DNA of 64,000 bases from Chitinophagaceae bacterium. Lineage in GTDB: Bacteria; Bacteroidota; Bacteroidia; Chitinophagales; Chitinophagaceae. The translations under genes and the position numbers were made by a program. A model generated the notes under the pieces. That model had not been told where the DNA came from, ran no database searches, and saw nothing but the letters and a program-made list of their open reading frames with translations. Numbering within the stretch: the stretch's first letter is position 1; the number at the start of each line of letters is the position of its first letter. Positions 27,730-37,475 of this stretch are shown one piece after another. The stretch is taken from NCBI GenBank assembly GCA_016713085.1, contig JADJPV010000002.1:434001-498000 (forward strand), written 5' to 3'.

Positions 27730-28281
27730 TTATTTGCTGTACTTTTCCTTGTAATAATCAATGGCTTCCTTAATAACTGCAAATGCTTCTGATTTACTCT
27801 GGAAATTATCAATCTCCACTACTTTGTTTTCTAATTTTTTATACTCTTCAAAGTAATGTTTCAGTTCATGAAAGAAGTGCTGTGGTAATTCTTCAATGTC
27901 GGTGATATGATTTACAGTAGGATCGTTTGATGCTACGGCAATGATCTTATCATCACGTTCGCCCTGGTCAATCATCTGCATATTACCGATTACGGTTGCT
28001 TCCACCAGGCATAATGGCTGAATAGATTGAGAACAGATGACCAGAATATCCAACGGATCGCCATCCTGTCCTAAGGTTTGCGGAATAAAACCATAGTTGA
28101 TGGGATAGATAAACGAAGAAAAAATAACACGGTCGAGTTTGAGTAATCCTGTGTCTTTATCCAGTTCATATTTACTGCGGCTGCCTTCGGAAATTTCAAT
28201 TAAAGCGGTTACATGTTCAGGAGCTTTGGGTCCATAATGTGCGCCATGCCAAGGGTGTAATACGGTAATCATTTTCTTCAT
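27730..28281 (-). CDS. ppa: Inorganic pyrophosphatase, family I
   Basis: 183 residues, a cytosolic Mg-dependent enzyme that hydrolyses pyrophosphate and so drives biosynthetic reactions. The signature is DGDPLDILVI, preceded by NYGFIPQTLGQ, and RSKYELDKDTGLLKLDRVIFSSFIYPINYG is the conserved substrate-site region. Also DDKIIAVASND and KHYFEEYKKLENK. Upstream of, and apparently co-transcribed with, a TSUP permease. Confidence 0.96.
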   Translation of the reverse strand: MKKMITVLHPWHGAHYGPKAPEHVTALIEISEGSRSKYELDKDTGLLKLDRVIFSSFIYPINYGFIPQTLGQDGDPLDILVICSQSIQPLCLVEATVIGNMQMIDQGERDDKIIAVASNDPTVNHITDIEELPQHFFHELKHYFEEYKKLENKVVEIDNFQSKSEAFAVIKEAIDYYKEKYSK

Positions 28282-28340
28282 GTTTTAAATGGCTGGTTTT
28301 ATGTTTCTGTTGTAATGTGTTTTGCTTTGGTTGATAGAAA

Positions 28341-28370
28341 TAAAAACGGTGATGAGCTTCTCATCACCGT
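28341..28370 (-). terminator. Intrinsic terminator of the downstream-reading lipoprotein gene
   Basis: Perfect 11-bp stem ACGGTGATGAG / CTCATCACCGT (28346-28370) with a three-base loop. Read on the minus strand it is followed by TTTTTATTT, as expected for the end of the 28.4-28.9 kb gene. Confidence 0.85.
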
Positions 28371-28410
28371 AAAGGTATAATAAAGGGCAGAATTACTGTG
28401 TTGATTGCAG

Positions 28411-28905
28411 TTATTCTTTCATGAGCAGATCCACACTGGATACAATTTCACTTTCTTTCTTATTCTTATCGTAAAACCGAACGCTTAAATGATAGGTTTC
28501 TCCAACAACCATCGGGCTGCCTGTATTAAGGCTTGCCTGCAGAACTTTTGCTTCGGCAGCGGTATAGCCATCTTTCATATCTGCAAATGCATCGGGCAGG
28601 TTCAGCACTTCTTTTCCCGCTTTATCAGTAAGAATAATGGTGCAGCCCGGGTACACTCTTCCGTTCATCTCCACAAAATGATCAACACCTGTTGCCACAA
28701 CAGCCAATGGTGATCCCATTGCAATCTTATTATCGCTGAGACGGGTTCCTTTAGTATCCGTCAGGTAAATATCTTCCAGGGCAAATCCATTATAACTGGC
28801 AGATAAACCTGTTGACATATCTTTCTTTACGCCCTTGCTGAATCCGCCTGAGCAACTGTAAAGGGTTAAGCAAATTGCTGCAAGCAGGATGAGTTTCTGG
28901 TTCAT
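28411..28905 (-). CDS. Uncharacterised lipoprotein
   Basis: 164 residues. The N-terminus MNQKLILLAAICLTLYSC is a lipoprotein signal with lipobox LYSC. The mature part begins SGGFSKGVKKDMSTGLSASYNG and reads as two small beta-rich stretches (LEDIYLTDTKGTRLSDNKIAMGSPLAVVATGV; VGETYHLSVRFYDKNKKESEIVSSV). No family recognised. A dyad resembling the one before the kinase HK1 lies about 100 bp upstream. Confidence 0.75.
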   Translation of the reverse strand: MNQKLILLAAICLTLYSCSGGFSKGVKKDMSTGLSASYNGFALEDIYLTDTKGTRLSDNKIAMGSPLAVVATGVDHFVEMNGRVYPGCTIILTDKAGKEVLNLPDAFADMKDGYTAAEAKVLQASLNTGSPMVVGETYHLSVRFYDKNKKESEIVSSVDLLMKE

Positions 28906-29004
28906 GTGTTTGATTTTGTTTGATGAAGTTTTTTGCTGCCGGTTGCCCGGATAGAACAGTAAGATAATTATTTGTAAAAATGAAACGAAATTAAATACGG
29001 GACA

Positions 29005-29022
29005 ATCCCTGAAAAAGGGGAT
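29005..29022. promoter_or_regulatory. Candidate operator ATCCC-N7-GGGGAT (site a)
   Basis: ATCCC, then TGAAAAA, then GGGGAT. It lies about 100 bp before the start of the minus-strand lipoprotein gene and resembles the dyads at 37386 and 47301. Confidence 0.35.
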
Positions 29023-29048
29023 ACTAAATGGAGCTGCACTGCCGTAAT

Positions 29049-30896
29049 TCAGTAGTTTGTTTGAATATTATTCAGATAAAAGACATCATTCTTATTATCA
29101 CTGTTGTTTCCTTTATACCGGCTGAAGGTATAGAGGTTGTATTTTACAGCTGGAAGAAATACATTTTCAATTTCTGCCTCTTTTTTATTGTTGAAAAAAC
29201 AAGCAATGAATTTCCTTTTCGCTGAATTTTTATATTGTGGTTATTTTTTGTGAGATAGAAATCAGGCAACGTTATCCGCTTGTTCACAGCAATGGTTTCA
29301 TTTTTGTCATATGAATAAACAGTAACTGTGCCGCCGCTGTTTGCGTACGGGTCGAACCATAATACCACCCGGTTGAATTTGCCCACATAGCTATCGTAAA
29401 AACTCCAGTACTGGTTTTGGTTATCATCCATCTTGTATCTTTCTCCTGCATTATCATACGGTATTTCTGAAAAACTCACCGTAAATAATCCGCTGTTGTA
29501 AGCAATATCTTTATTCCATGACAGTTCAAAAGAAAGATTGAAGTTGTCTTTTATTTCTTTGTTGAATTGTTGCGGATAGCAGTATCCATCTTTGGCAAAG
29601 GCTAGCCAATTTTTATTTTCAAATTGCTTTACGGCAGTATTTCTCATGCCATTCCATCCTTTTGGAAATTCATTTCCTACTGCTGCATCAAAACTGTATT
29701 TGTAGGCGGATAGATTGTTCTGATTAGTTTTTGAATCTGTTTTTGCAGTGCCTGATGAAGCGTTCATGGTATTGACTCCATTCGGCTTTTTAGCAACTTC
29801 TCCCACCAGTTTGGCCAGCACATCTAAGTTAAACTGGCTGTGAAAAAGATCCATAAAATTCTTTTTGGGCAGATCTCCATCCTGTCTTCTTATATACAAT
29901 GCTATACATTGCGGTTGGTCCTTTGGTTTTGTTTTATCAAAAAAATCAAGGTTGTCAACCCATACATTGTAGCCATTGCCATCTGTGGCTTCTAATTCCC
30001 GGGGAAGAAAATTATAGGAGTTAATTTTTTTAACAACAGCTGCTTCATTAATAGTTGCCTGTTTTAATGCTGCAGTAAACCATGGTGTGATTTTTTCTTT
30101 TTCCAGTTTTAGATTTTTTAATAAAGCTGAACCGGTTTGAAATTGCTGTGTTCTGTAATCTCCCTTTTGTTTTTCTGCAGCACTGAGACTATTGTAAGTC
30201 TTTTCATAATCAGCTACAATCTTTTCATGCCTTACTATTTCGGCACTCAACCTTTTTTCATGATAAATTTTGTACGCAGTAAATAATTCTTTATTAGTTA
30301 ACTTTCTCAAGGGCAGATCTTTTCTGGCAGAAAAAAAGTAGCAATGTTTCAATGTTTCTTCAGCTCTGTAGTTGCTGTAAATTATTTTGTTCCCTGCAGC
30401 ATCCGTTTGTACCTCAATATTGGTAACCCTGATTTTCGATTCGTTAAAAGTTAACTCTGTGCCCTGTTCAGGCAAAGGGAATTTTTCTCCCTCTATTTGA
30501 TTTACTGAAAAATACACCCAGCATCCTGTTACCACTTCCGGCTTCAGTTCATTGTATCCTTTCAGACATTCATATTTTTTCAGCATTAAATAATTTTCAT
30601 AGGCAGAAGGGCTATTGGCTGCGTACCAAAAAGCTTTTCCTTTTGGAAATGCAATGCTGTTAGTGGCATACAAGCCATCTATTGCAACAGGCATGATGCG
30701 TTGCATTTCTTTTCTCAGGGGTTCACAAAATTTCCATTGGCTTGCCGGAATGGGGTCTTCAAAAGAAGATGCAGCACTTGCCCATACCCATTTGCCGGGT
30801 ACTTTATTTACATCAAGAGTGTTACAGTTTACCTGTGCCGCACCTTTAAAAAAAGAAGACAACAAGAACAGTAAGTAATGTTTTATTTTTTCTCAT
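29049..30896 (-). CDS. Large exported protein of unknown function (two frameshifts)
   Basis: About 615 residues once two single-base gaps are joined. At the N-terminus a T6 run at 30886-30891 needs one base more, giving signal peptide MRKKIKHYLLFLLSSFFKGAAQ. At the C-terminus the A6 run at 29194-29199 needs one more, replacing FSTIKKRQKL by FFNNKKEAEIENVFLPAVKYNLYTF and moving the stop to 29049. The body has a central helical section (KRLSAEIVRHEKIVADYEKTYNSL) and a beta-rich C-terminal half with aromatic repeats (NKDIAYNSGLFTVSFSEIPYDN, YWSFYDSYVGKFNRVVLWFDPY). No family recognised. It starts 3 bp after the preceding gene of the run, so they are co-expressed. Confidence 0.7.
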
Positions 30897-30899
30897 ACT

Positions 30900-33076
30900 T
30901 TATTTGTATTCTATAACTGTTTTACTTCCAAGCGCCTTTACTTCAAAAGAGGCCTTGCCTGATTTGAGGGATATTTTACCTTCTCCTTCTATTAAGGTAG
31001 GTGAGGAGCCTGCATTGCCTTTTGTGCCGGTAGTGCCGCCTGCTGAAATTTTCCCTTTTCCGCCATAGTCTTTTACTTCCCAGCCACTTACTCCTGACGT
31101 GCCAATTTCTACAAAAAAGCCCCCCTCAACACCTGCATCAAAAACCTTTTTACCTGCGCCACCCAAAACTCTTTTAGTTCCAAGATCAATGCCTCCTTCA
31201 AGTGTAAAGTTCGTCCATTCGCCAGTAATCATATCCTGGGTGCCACTTACCTCAAAAACCTGAAAGTCCAATTTCAAGGTAATCTTATTGCATTCTGTAC
31301 TAACTGATGTGCCACCCACAAAACTCATTTCCCATGGCTCAGGGCAATGCACATCTTCCCATTTAGATAACCCTTTGTTTGTAAACGGATTTGTTTTTGT
31401 ATTGATGCAAGCCTGTGCATACGGCAGGCCCAGTGCATAGCTTGGCATTTCATAACTTACAGACTGCAATGCGTATAGAAACTGAAGTTTTGAATTGCTT
31501 GCATAATATTCATAGTACTCCTTATCCATAAACTGTTTTCCTGCATACAGCAGTTCATTGGTCATTTTTCTTTTATGGTCTATGTAGGCTGAATAAAACT
31601 TTTCAAACATCGTATTAGCCGGTTGCATATAGTTGTCATAAGCTTCCTTGTAAGCGTTGCATGCTTCAGCATCAGTAAACTTTTTCCCCAGCGCATCCTG
31701 TTCAAATCTTTTTGCCAAATGCACTTTTACAATTGTATCCAGTTCATCCTGCATTTTGCTGTTCTTTTCTGTAAGCTTCCTGGCTTCTTTCATAAATGCT
31801 TCTTCTTTTTTTACAAACTCTTCTTCCAGTAATTGGTAAAAATTATTCCAGCTTTGGTTGCTGGTGTTATTGGCGGCAAAAGCATAACCTGGTTTCCCTG
31901 CTTTTTGTTTTGCGAAATTGATGGCTGCCTTTGCATCTGCTGCTGCTTTTTTATCATACTCTTTTCGGAGCCTTTCTGTTTTTACCTCTAATTCTTTTAT
32001 ATTACTTTCCAGATTTTTGTAAAAAGTTTCCCATTCCAATTTGGAATTGATGGCTGCCTCATAAGTTCTGGGCAGGCTGGGGAAATGAAATCTGGATAAA
32101 CCCAATGCATCGGCGGGTAGCTTTTTTTTATGATCTGCGGCAGTAAGTTTCCCTCCCATTTTTTTCAGCAGGCTTTCTTTTTCTGCACTGTAACTTTCAC
32201 CGATGCTTTGTTTCATTTCTTCAATTGCTCCCTGGCGGTTGCCTTCGCTTTCTTTCACTACTGCTTTTACATAATGTGCCTGTGCTGCATTGCCCGGGAA
32301 AAAACGGATGCAGCTGTCTGCATATTTTTCAGCAGTTTTCAGATCACCTAAACCCATCCATGCTAAAGAAAGATTGCTCATTACAACAGGGCTTTTTGCA
32401 AACTTTCTGTTGAGATAATTCAGTATAGGAATTGCTCCCTGCTCCACGCCATGATTGGTTAATAATGCTGAATAGTTATTGAGGTTATTGGCATCGCCTG
32501 CATCTTCACTGCACACTTTGCCCATGATATAAACACTTTGCTGGGTAAGATTCCTGAGATAACAACTGATGGCTCCATTACCCATTGCAGCAGTAGCAGG
32601 ATATTTTGCTTTTAGTTTTTCATAAATTTTTTCTGCCTGCGAAACAGCAGCCGGGTTCATTTCTTTTTTTAACTGCTTCATGTACTGCTTTGCAAAAGTT
32701 TTTTATTTCATGATCGGTTAAGATCTCTTTTTAGTACAGCATTAATTCTTGCATCATCCCGTACAGGTACAATACGGTCTTTGTTTTCTTTAAACTCTGT
32801 AATTTGCTTTTCAGTAATGCCGCCCTTTTTGGTTACTTCTTCTTTGAGTTTTCCTGAGTTAGCAACGGCCTGTTGTTGCATTCTTTTTTTTGCTTCCTTG
32901 TCTTCGGCGCTATTTAATTTTAATGCCTGCAGTTCGGTCATCACGTTTTGCATCTGGCCGGGATCAGTCATCATTTTTTGCATAAGCACAACTGCTTTAT
33001 TTACTTTCTCTTCGTCAATTGGTTTTTGTGCAAAGCAGGAAAGAGTAACTATGAGAGAGAGGGTGTTGTATTTATA
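30900..33076 (-). CDS. TPR-containing exported protein with glycine-rich C-terminus (frameshifts)
   Basis: About 725 residues when joined. N-terminal export region KYNTLSLIVTLSCFAQKP (33010-33070) has no clear ATG, so the start is uncertain; 33076 is the last open codon. Frame breaks near 32718 and in the T6 run 32699-32704 resolve by single deletions to KRDLTDHEIKTFAKQYMKQLKKEMNP. The middle holds two or three TPR-like helix pairs (SPVVMSNLSLAWMGLGDLKTAEKYADSC; AQAHYVKAVVKESEGNRQGAIEEMKQ), then long charged helices, then a beta-rich, glycine-rich end (VLGGAGKKVFDAGVEGGFFVE, EIGTSGVSGWEVKDYGGKG). Unknown family; third of the run of five minus-strand exported proteins. Confidence 0.65.
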
Positions 33077-33077
33077 T

Positions 33078-33085
33078 CAAATGTA
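33078..33085 (-). promoter_or_regulatory. Bacteroidota-type -7 promoter element
   Basis: Read on the minus strand the octamer is TACATTTG, a full match to the Bacteroidota -7 consensus TAnnTTTG, just before the open frame at 33076. No clear TTG element was found 19-20 bp upstream, so confidence is low. Confidence 0.3.
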
Positions 33086-33127
33086 TTTAGATAAGAATTA
33101 GTATTTGTATTTTTTTTTGACTGTTTT

Positions 33128-34276
33128 TTATCTGATTACAACAAGTGGTGCCCTTGCTGTTCTTATCTGTTCTGCACCTGCGTCAGAAATTACTGTATAT
33201 CTGATTATGAACACTTGCAATGAAGTCATTTGGCCAAGAGCAGTTATAATTCGGGGGATATCAGCGTCGGTTAAACCAGCGCCTGAAAGGTCAAGATTAA
33301 TAAGCTGTTTCAATGAAACTAATTGTTCTAAGCCAATAATAGTTACAGCATCTGCCCTTCCAAGCGATAATGTTTTTAGTTTTGTCATTCTGGAAAGGTG
33401 AACCATCCCTGCATTTGTAACATTGGGCATAGAAGGTGCTATCAATCGTATTTCTTCAAGAGTTAATGAATTACTCAATCCCTGTAAGCCGGCATCAGAC
33501 ATGGGTATTTGCATTCCCTGATTAACGGCATCTACTTGCTTTAATGCAGGTAAGCTGCCAATGTTAATGGCTGCCGCAGTAGTAAACTGAGTTTGGCCAA
33601 TGGATAATATTTGAAGATTAGGCAGCACACGAAGGTGATATAAACTGTCTCCCAAGGTTTGCATGTAAAAAGCGTTCGTAGTAAAAAATCCAGTAAAGTT
33701 TAAATTGTTCAAAGACTGAAATGCCTGTGGAGTAAAGGACGCATCTGTACCTCTAACGATGCTGTACCAACTATGGGCCTTCTGCAGTGGGGTAAGCGGA
33801 ATAGCCTTTGGAATGATTTGCAGGCTTTTCCAGAACGACTGAAGCTGTTCGTTTGTTTCTTTGTCAGCAAATACAATTACTGCATTACAGCTATTTCCAT
33901 CCTGATACAATTGAATTGTTTTTTTGAATAGCCTTCCGTTTGATTCTCCTTCAAACTCTCCGCTCATCATTTGATATCCATTTACCTTCGTACTATTTCT
34001 TTTATACACTTCACCTGCAGAATATCCTTCTATATTTTTTTGAGGCGTATTCCATAGCTGCATAAAATTCTCAGCAATATTATTACCTGCTTTGTAAGGG
34101 GAATAAATGATAACGCAAATCTTTTTTTGTTCATTGTACACCAGCAGCCTGTCGGCCTCATAAGCGGTTTGGTACGATTCAGGAAGTATATAATTAAACT
34201 GAACATAAGGTCTTTCCTGCGAAAGCTTTTTTTGTATTGTGATGAATAAAGCCAGGCATATCATTACTTGTTTCAT
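33128..34276 (-). CDS. Exported leucine-rich-repeat protein
   Basis: 382 residues, with an N-terminal hydrophobic signal (MKQVMICLALFITIQ). The first half (residues 20-150) is a beta-rich domain with KKICVIIYSPYKAGNNIAENFMQLW and SCNAVIVFADKETNEQLQSFWKSLQ, weakly like the N-terminal domain of the next gene. The second half is leucine-rich: NLQILSIGQTQF, LEEIRLIAPSMPNVTNAGMVHLSRMTKLKTLSLG, LKQLINLDLSGAGLTDADI, about 5-6 repeats of 23-26 residues of the cysteine-containing or bacterial LRR type. Probably surface or periplasmic, binding a protein partner. It ends 52 bp before the TPR protein. Confidence 0.7.
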   Translation of the reverse strand: MKQVMICLALFITIQKKLSQERPYVQFNYILPESYQTAYEADRLLVYNEQKKICVIIYSPYKAGNNIAENFMQLWNTPQKNIEGYSAGEVYKRNSTKVNGYQMMSGEFEGESNGRLFKKTIQLYQDGNSCNAVIVFADKETNEQLQSFWKSLQIIPKAIPLTPLQKAHSWYSIVRGTDASFTPQAFQSLNNLNFTGFFTTNAFYMQTLGDSLYHLRVLPNLQILSIGQTQFTTAAAINIGSLPALKQVDAVNQGMQIPMSDAGLQGLSNSLTLEEIRLIAPSMPNVTNAGMVHLSRMTKLKTLSLGRADAVTIIGLEQLVSLKQLINLDLSGAGLTDADIPRIITALGQMTSLQVFIIRYTVISDAGAEQIRTARAPLVVIR

Positions 34277-34289
34277 AATTTTGATATCT

Positions 34290-35648
34290 TTATTTTGTTT
34301 TAAATAAAGTATAATTCAGTGATGCGTTCTCCGCATCTTCGATATAAAGCAGGTAACCGCCCTTTACTGCAATGAGTTGGGCTTTGTATGTTGTTGTTTT
34401 TCCTTTGTAACGGTTCGTAGCAGTAATACTCCAGTCTTTCACAGAAAAATTTCCTTTAAAATCCTGTCCGCCAAATTGTGCACCGCCATTAGTCATACTT
34501 GCTGAACGATACATGCTGCTGTAAGTACCATCACTGTTAAATGTAAATTCATCGGTACTTGATACTGCACTCATGCCTGCATACGTACCGCTGTACGCAT
34601 TATAATATTCTACTCCGCCACCACCACTGCCTTTCCAGGTACCGATAATATCATTGGCAGTTACGGCAAACCTGTTGGCGTTTAGCATCGGGTCTATATC
34701 ATTGGGATGAGTGAACAGTTGCTGATAACTGTTTTGATTAGAAGCAATGACTACAACGGGTCTTGCCCCACCACCGTACACAATTTTAATAGCAACAAAA
34801 CAAGTTTTGCCCGTTTGTTTTTCAATAGCATTGGCCTGCAGATGATAGATAACAGGGTATTGTACACCACTCCATTTTTGCAGATTGCTTACAGTAAAAT
34901 AGGGTTCTACATATTTGCTCCAGTAATATTCAGGTGCATCAATGGTATTGGGCCGGGCATCATCCAATGCTTTGTCGATATAATGAAGACGCAGCTCTGT
35001 TCCTGTTTTGGTAAGTTTTACATAATCATTGGTGAGGGTAGCAGTCCAGTCATCATCAAAGTTGGTAATGGATTTCGTGATAGTCGAAGAACTGGTGGTT
35101 ACAGTTGTAATGGTGTTTACATCCTGCGATGGCTGTTGAGTATTATTTTCAGTACGTACAAATTTATTTTCATCAGGCACTACGGCTGCAATAAATTCCT
35201 GCGCAACAGGTATAAATTTTTTGTCGGTGAATACTGCAGCAATACAATAGGTAATATCATTTTTTGTAAAAGTAGATACAGTGATGAAAAAAACTTGCCT
35301 GCCGAAAATTCCTTTTGCGGCGCCAAATATGCTTTGCCATCCGTTTAACGAACCCGTTTCCTTTGTTTCAGGATCGTTTACTTTTTGATCAGGATTACGG
35401 GCAAAGAAATCCCAGTTTTTTGTAAAATCTTTTTCAGCATCACTTTGCCCGGAAGTGGCCGGGTATAAAAACAACTGGCAATAATTTTTGCCTTCTGTTT
35501 TTTGAAAAAACAATTTGTCTTTACTGTCTTTTAATACAAAGCCGGAAGGAGTTGTATAAGAAAAGATGTCAAAGGTTTTCATACTCTGCGCTGCTGAATG
35601 TAAAGCCGGCAAAAGGAGAATGATTATAGAAACGAACCGCTGTTTCAT
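34290..35648 (-). CDS. Exported protein with C-terminal lipocalin-like domain
   Basis: 452 residues with signal peptide MKQRFVSIIILLLPALHSAAQ. The N-terminal domain (residues about 25-150: SGFVLKDSKDKLFFQKTEGK, NYCQLFLYPATSGQSDAEKDF) resembles that of the neighbouring LRR protein. A low-complexity Thr/Ser linker (TITTVTTSSSTITKS) follows. The C-terminal domain begins NDIIGTWKGSGGGGVEYYNAY, continues FTFNSDGTYSSMYRS and ends YLLYIEDAENASLNYTLFKTK, a lipocalin-like barrel. Function unknown; member of the five-gene run of exported proteins. Confidence 0.7.
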   Translation of the reverse strand: MKQRFVSIIILLLPALHSAAQSMKTFDIFSYTTPSGFVLKDSKDKLFFQKTEGKNYCQLFLYPATSGQSDAEKDFTKNWDFFARNPDQKVNDPETKETGSLNGWQSIFGAAKGIFGRQVFFITVSTFTKNDITYCIAAVFTDKKFIPVAQEFIAAVVPDENKFVRTENNTQQPSQDVNTITTVTTSSSTITKSITNFDDDWTATLTNDYVKLTKTGTELRLHYIDKALDDARPNTIDAPEYYWSKYVEPYFTVSNLQKWSGVQYPVIYHLQANAIEKQTGKTCFVAIKIVYGGGARPVVVIASNQNSYQQLFTHPNDIDPMLNANRFAVTANDIIGTWKGSGGGGVEYYNAYSGTYAGMSAVSSTDEFTFNSDGTYSSMYRSASMTNGGAQFGGQDFKGNFSVKDWSITATNRYKGKTTTYKAQLIAVKGGYLLYIEDAENASLNYTLFKTK

Positions 35649-35653
35649 ACGTG

Positions 35654-37312
35654 TTATTGTTTTACGAAGCGTATTGTTTTTACTTCTCCATTCATAATCA
35701 GCAGTACATTATATACGCCGGCAGGTAATGTTGAAATAGAAAAAGATTGTTGCATAGTGCCTGGCTGCAAATTTTGCTGCAGCAATACCTGGCCCTGCTG
35801 ATTGATTAATCGCACCTGTGTATTGCTGTTTGGTTTAGTCAGGAAAAGAGTGATGTGGTTTTGTGCCGGGTTAGGCATAATCACAATTTTATTTTCTTCA
35901 GTTGTTTTAGTAACTGATACAGTTGAAGAATAGCTGAACCTTTCATCCAGATCAATTTGTTTGATGCGGTAATAATTTTTACCGGCAACAGGGGAGTGGT
36001 GTAAAAATTCATAGTGTTCTGTGAGGCTGCTGTTTCCTGAAGCTGCTACTGTGCCAATTTTAGAATAATTGATTCCATTACTGCTGTGTTCAATTTCAAA
36101 ATGTTTAGTATTGGTTTCTGATGTCGTGGCCCATTTTATAATTATTGCATTGTTTTGCCATTGGCTATTTACGTAGAGCCAGATAAGAGGAAGTGTGGTG
36201 CCACAACTGATGACTGCCGGAGTAGCTTGCATTACGTTATTACTATTTCCTAATTGACCGTCAGTATTTCTTCCAAAAGCATACAAACTGGCATCCGTTT
36301 GTGTAGCTATTGTATGGCCATTTCCTGCTACAACCAGATTCCAGGTGGCGCCTGTACCTGTTTGGGTTGGAATATTTTTATCATTAAATGCAGTACCATC
36401 GCCCAGCTGGCCCCAAAAATTTGTACCCCAACCCCAGAGCGTACCATCGGTTTTTATTGACATACTATGATATTCACCTGCACCAATTTTAATCCAATTG
36501 TTGGCAGTCCCAACTTGAATGGGCACATTAGTATCCGTATTAGTACCGTCACCTAATTGACCATAAAAATTACTTCCCCATGCCCAAATTGTACCGTTTG
36601 TTTTTGTGGCAAGGCTGTGTTCAACTCCTGCGCTTATTTGATTCCAATCAGTTGCTGTACCAATTTGTGTGGGTATAATTTTTACAACATTGGTTCCATC
36701 ACCCAATTGGCCACTAGGGTTAATTCCCCATGCCCAAATTGTTCCAGCCGTTTTTGTTGCAATAGTATGGCGAAAACCTGCAGCAATTTTGACCCAATCA
36801 GTAGCAGTGCCAATTTGGGTAGGTACATTTTTGTCAATAGTTGTACCATCGCCTAACTGTCCATAAAAATTGCTTCCCCATGCCCATAATGTGCCATCGT
36901 TTTTTAGTGCAATGGTAAAATCATAAGCCGCAGAAATTTGGCTCCAGTCAGTAGCGGAGCCAATTTGTACAGGTTCATTTTTGTCAACATCAGTGCCATC
37001 ACCCAGTTGACCATTGCTATTAAGTCCCCATGCCCAAAGGGTGCCATCTGTTTTTATGGCCATATTGTGATAATAGCCTGCTTCAACTTTACTCCAGTTA
37101 TTAGTGGTGCCAATCCGGGTAGGTATGTTTTTAGCAATACCGGTACCATCACCCAGTTGACTATAAGTATTATCTCCCCATGCCCAGAGTGTGCCATCAT
37201 TTTTTATAGCCAGGGTATGTAAAGTACCTGCTGATATATTTTGCCAGCATTGTGCATTGCTTTGAATGGTTGTAACCAGCAGAAAAGCCAGGGAGTAAAA
37301 AATCTTGTTCAT
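35654..37312 (-). CDS. RCC1-repeat protein with T9SS C-terminal sorting domain
   Basis: 552 residues. Signal peptide MNKIFYSLAFLLVTTIQSNAQ, then seven RCC1-type repeats of about 50 residues, consensus DGTLWAWGxNxxGQLGDGTxxxKNxPTQIG, forming one seven-blade propeller (residues about 25-380). A fibronectin-like spacer (WATTSETNTKHFEIEHSSNGINYSKIGTVAA) precedes a type A T9SS sorting domain (VIMPNPAQNHITLFL ... STLPAGVYNVLLIMNGEVKTIRFVKQ). It would be exported through T9SS and anchored or released at the cell surface. The repeats are close to identical in DNA. First gene of the minus-strand run, with a dyad just upstream. Confidence 0.9.
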   Translation of the reverse strand: MNKIFYSLAFLLVTTIQSNAQCWQNISAGTLHTLAIKNDGTLWAWGDNTYSQLGDGTGIAKNIPTRIGTTNNWSKVEAGYYHNMAIKTDGTLWAWGLNSNGQLGDGTDVDKNEPVQIGSATDWSQISAAYDFTIALKNDGTLWAWGSNFYGQLGDGTTIDKNVPTQIGTATDWVKIAAGFRHTIATKTAGTIWAWGINPSGQLGDGTNVVKIIPTQIGTATDWNQISAGVEHSLATKTNGTIWAWGSNFYGQLGDGTNTDTNVPIQVGTANNWIKIGAGEYHSMSIKTDGTLWGWGTNFWGQLGDGTAFNDKNIPTQTGTGATWNLVVAGNGHTIATQTDASLYAFGRNTDGQLGNSNNVMQATPAVISCGTTLPLIWLYVNSQWQNNAIIIKWATTSETNTKHFEIEHSSNGINYSKIGTVAASGNSSLTEHYEFLHHSPVAGKNYYRIKQIDLDERFSYSSTVSVTKTTEENKIVIMPNPAQNHITLFLTKPNSNTQVRLINQQGQVLLQQNLQPGTMQQSFSISTLPAGVYNVLLIMNGEVKTIRFVKQ

Positions 37313-37385
37313 GACAGATGTTTAAGTGAACACAAAACTTCAATTAAATGGAAAGGAAAACAATCCCCTGAACACCTGTTTTTGC

Positions 37386-37405
37386 AATCCCCCGAACAGG
37401 GGATT
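37386..37405. promoter_or_regulatory. Perfect dyad AATCCCC-N6-GGGGATT between divergent genes (site b)
   Basis: A perfect 7-6-7 palindrome (AATCCCC CGAACA GGGGATT) lies in the 160-bp space between the RCC1 gene and the first kinase. A half-like copy (CAATCCCCTGAACA) starts 25 bp to the left at 37361. Suited to a dimeric NarL-type regulator. Confidence 0.45.
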
Positions 37406-37475
37406 TCAGATAGAAAGTTGGAAATGTGCTGAATGATGTTCTATTTTTAATATCAATAAACAGTCTGAGGAAAAA

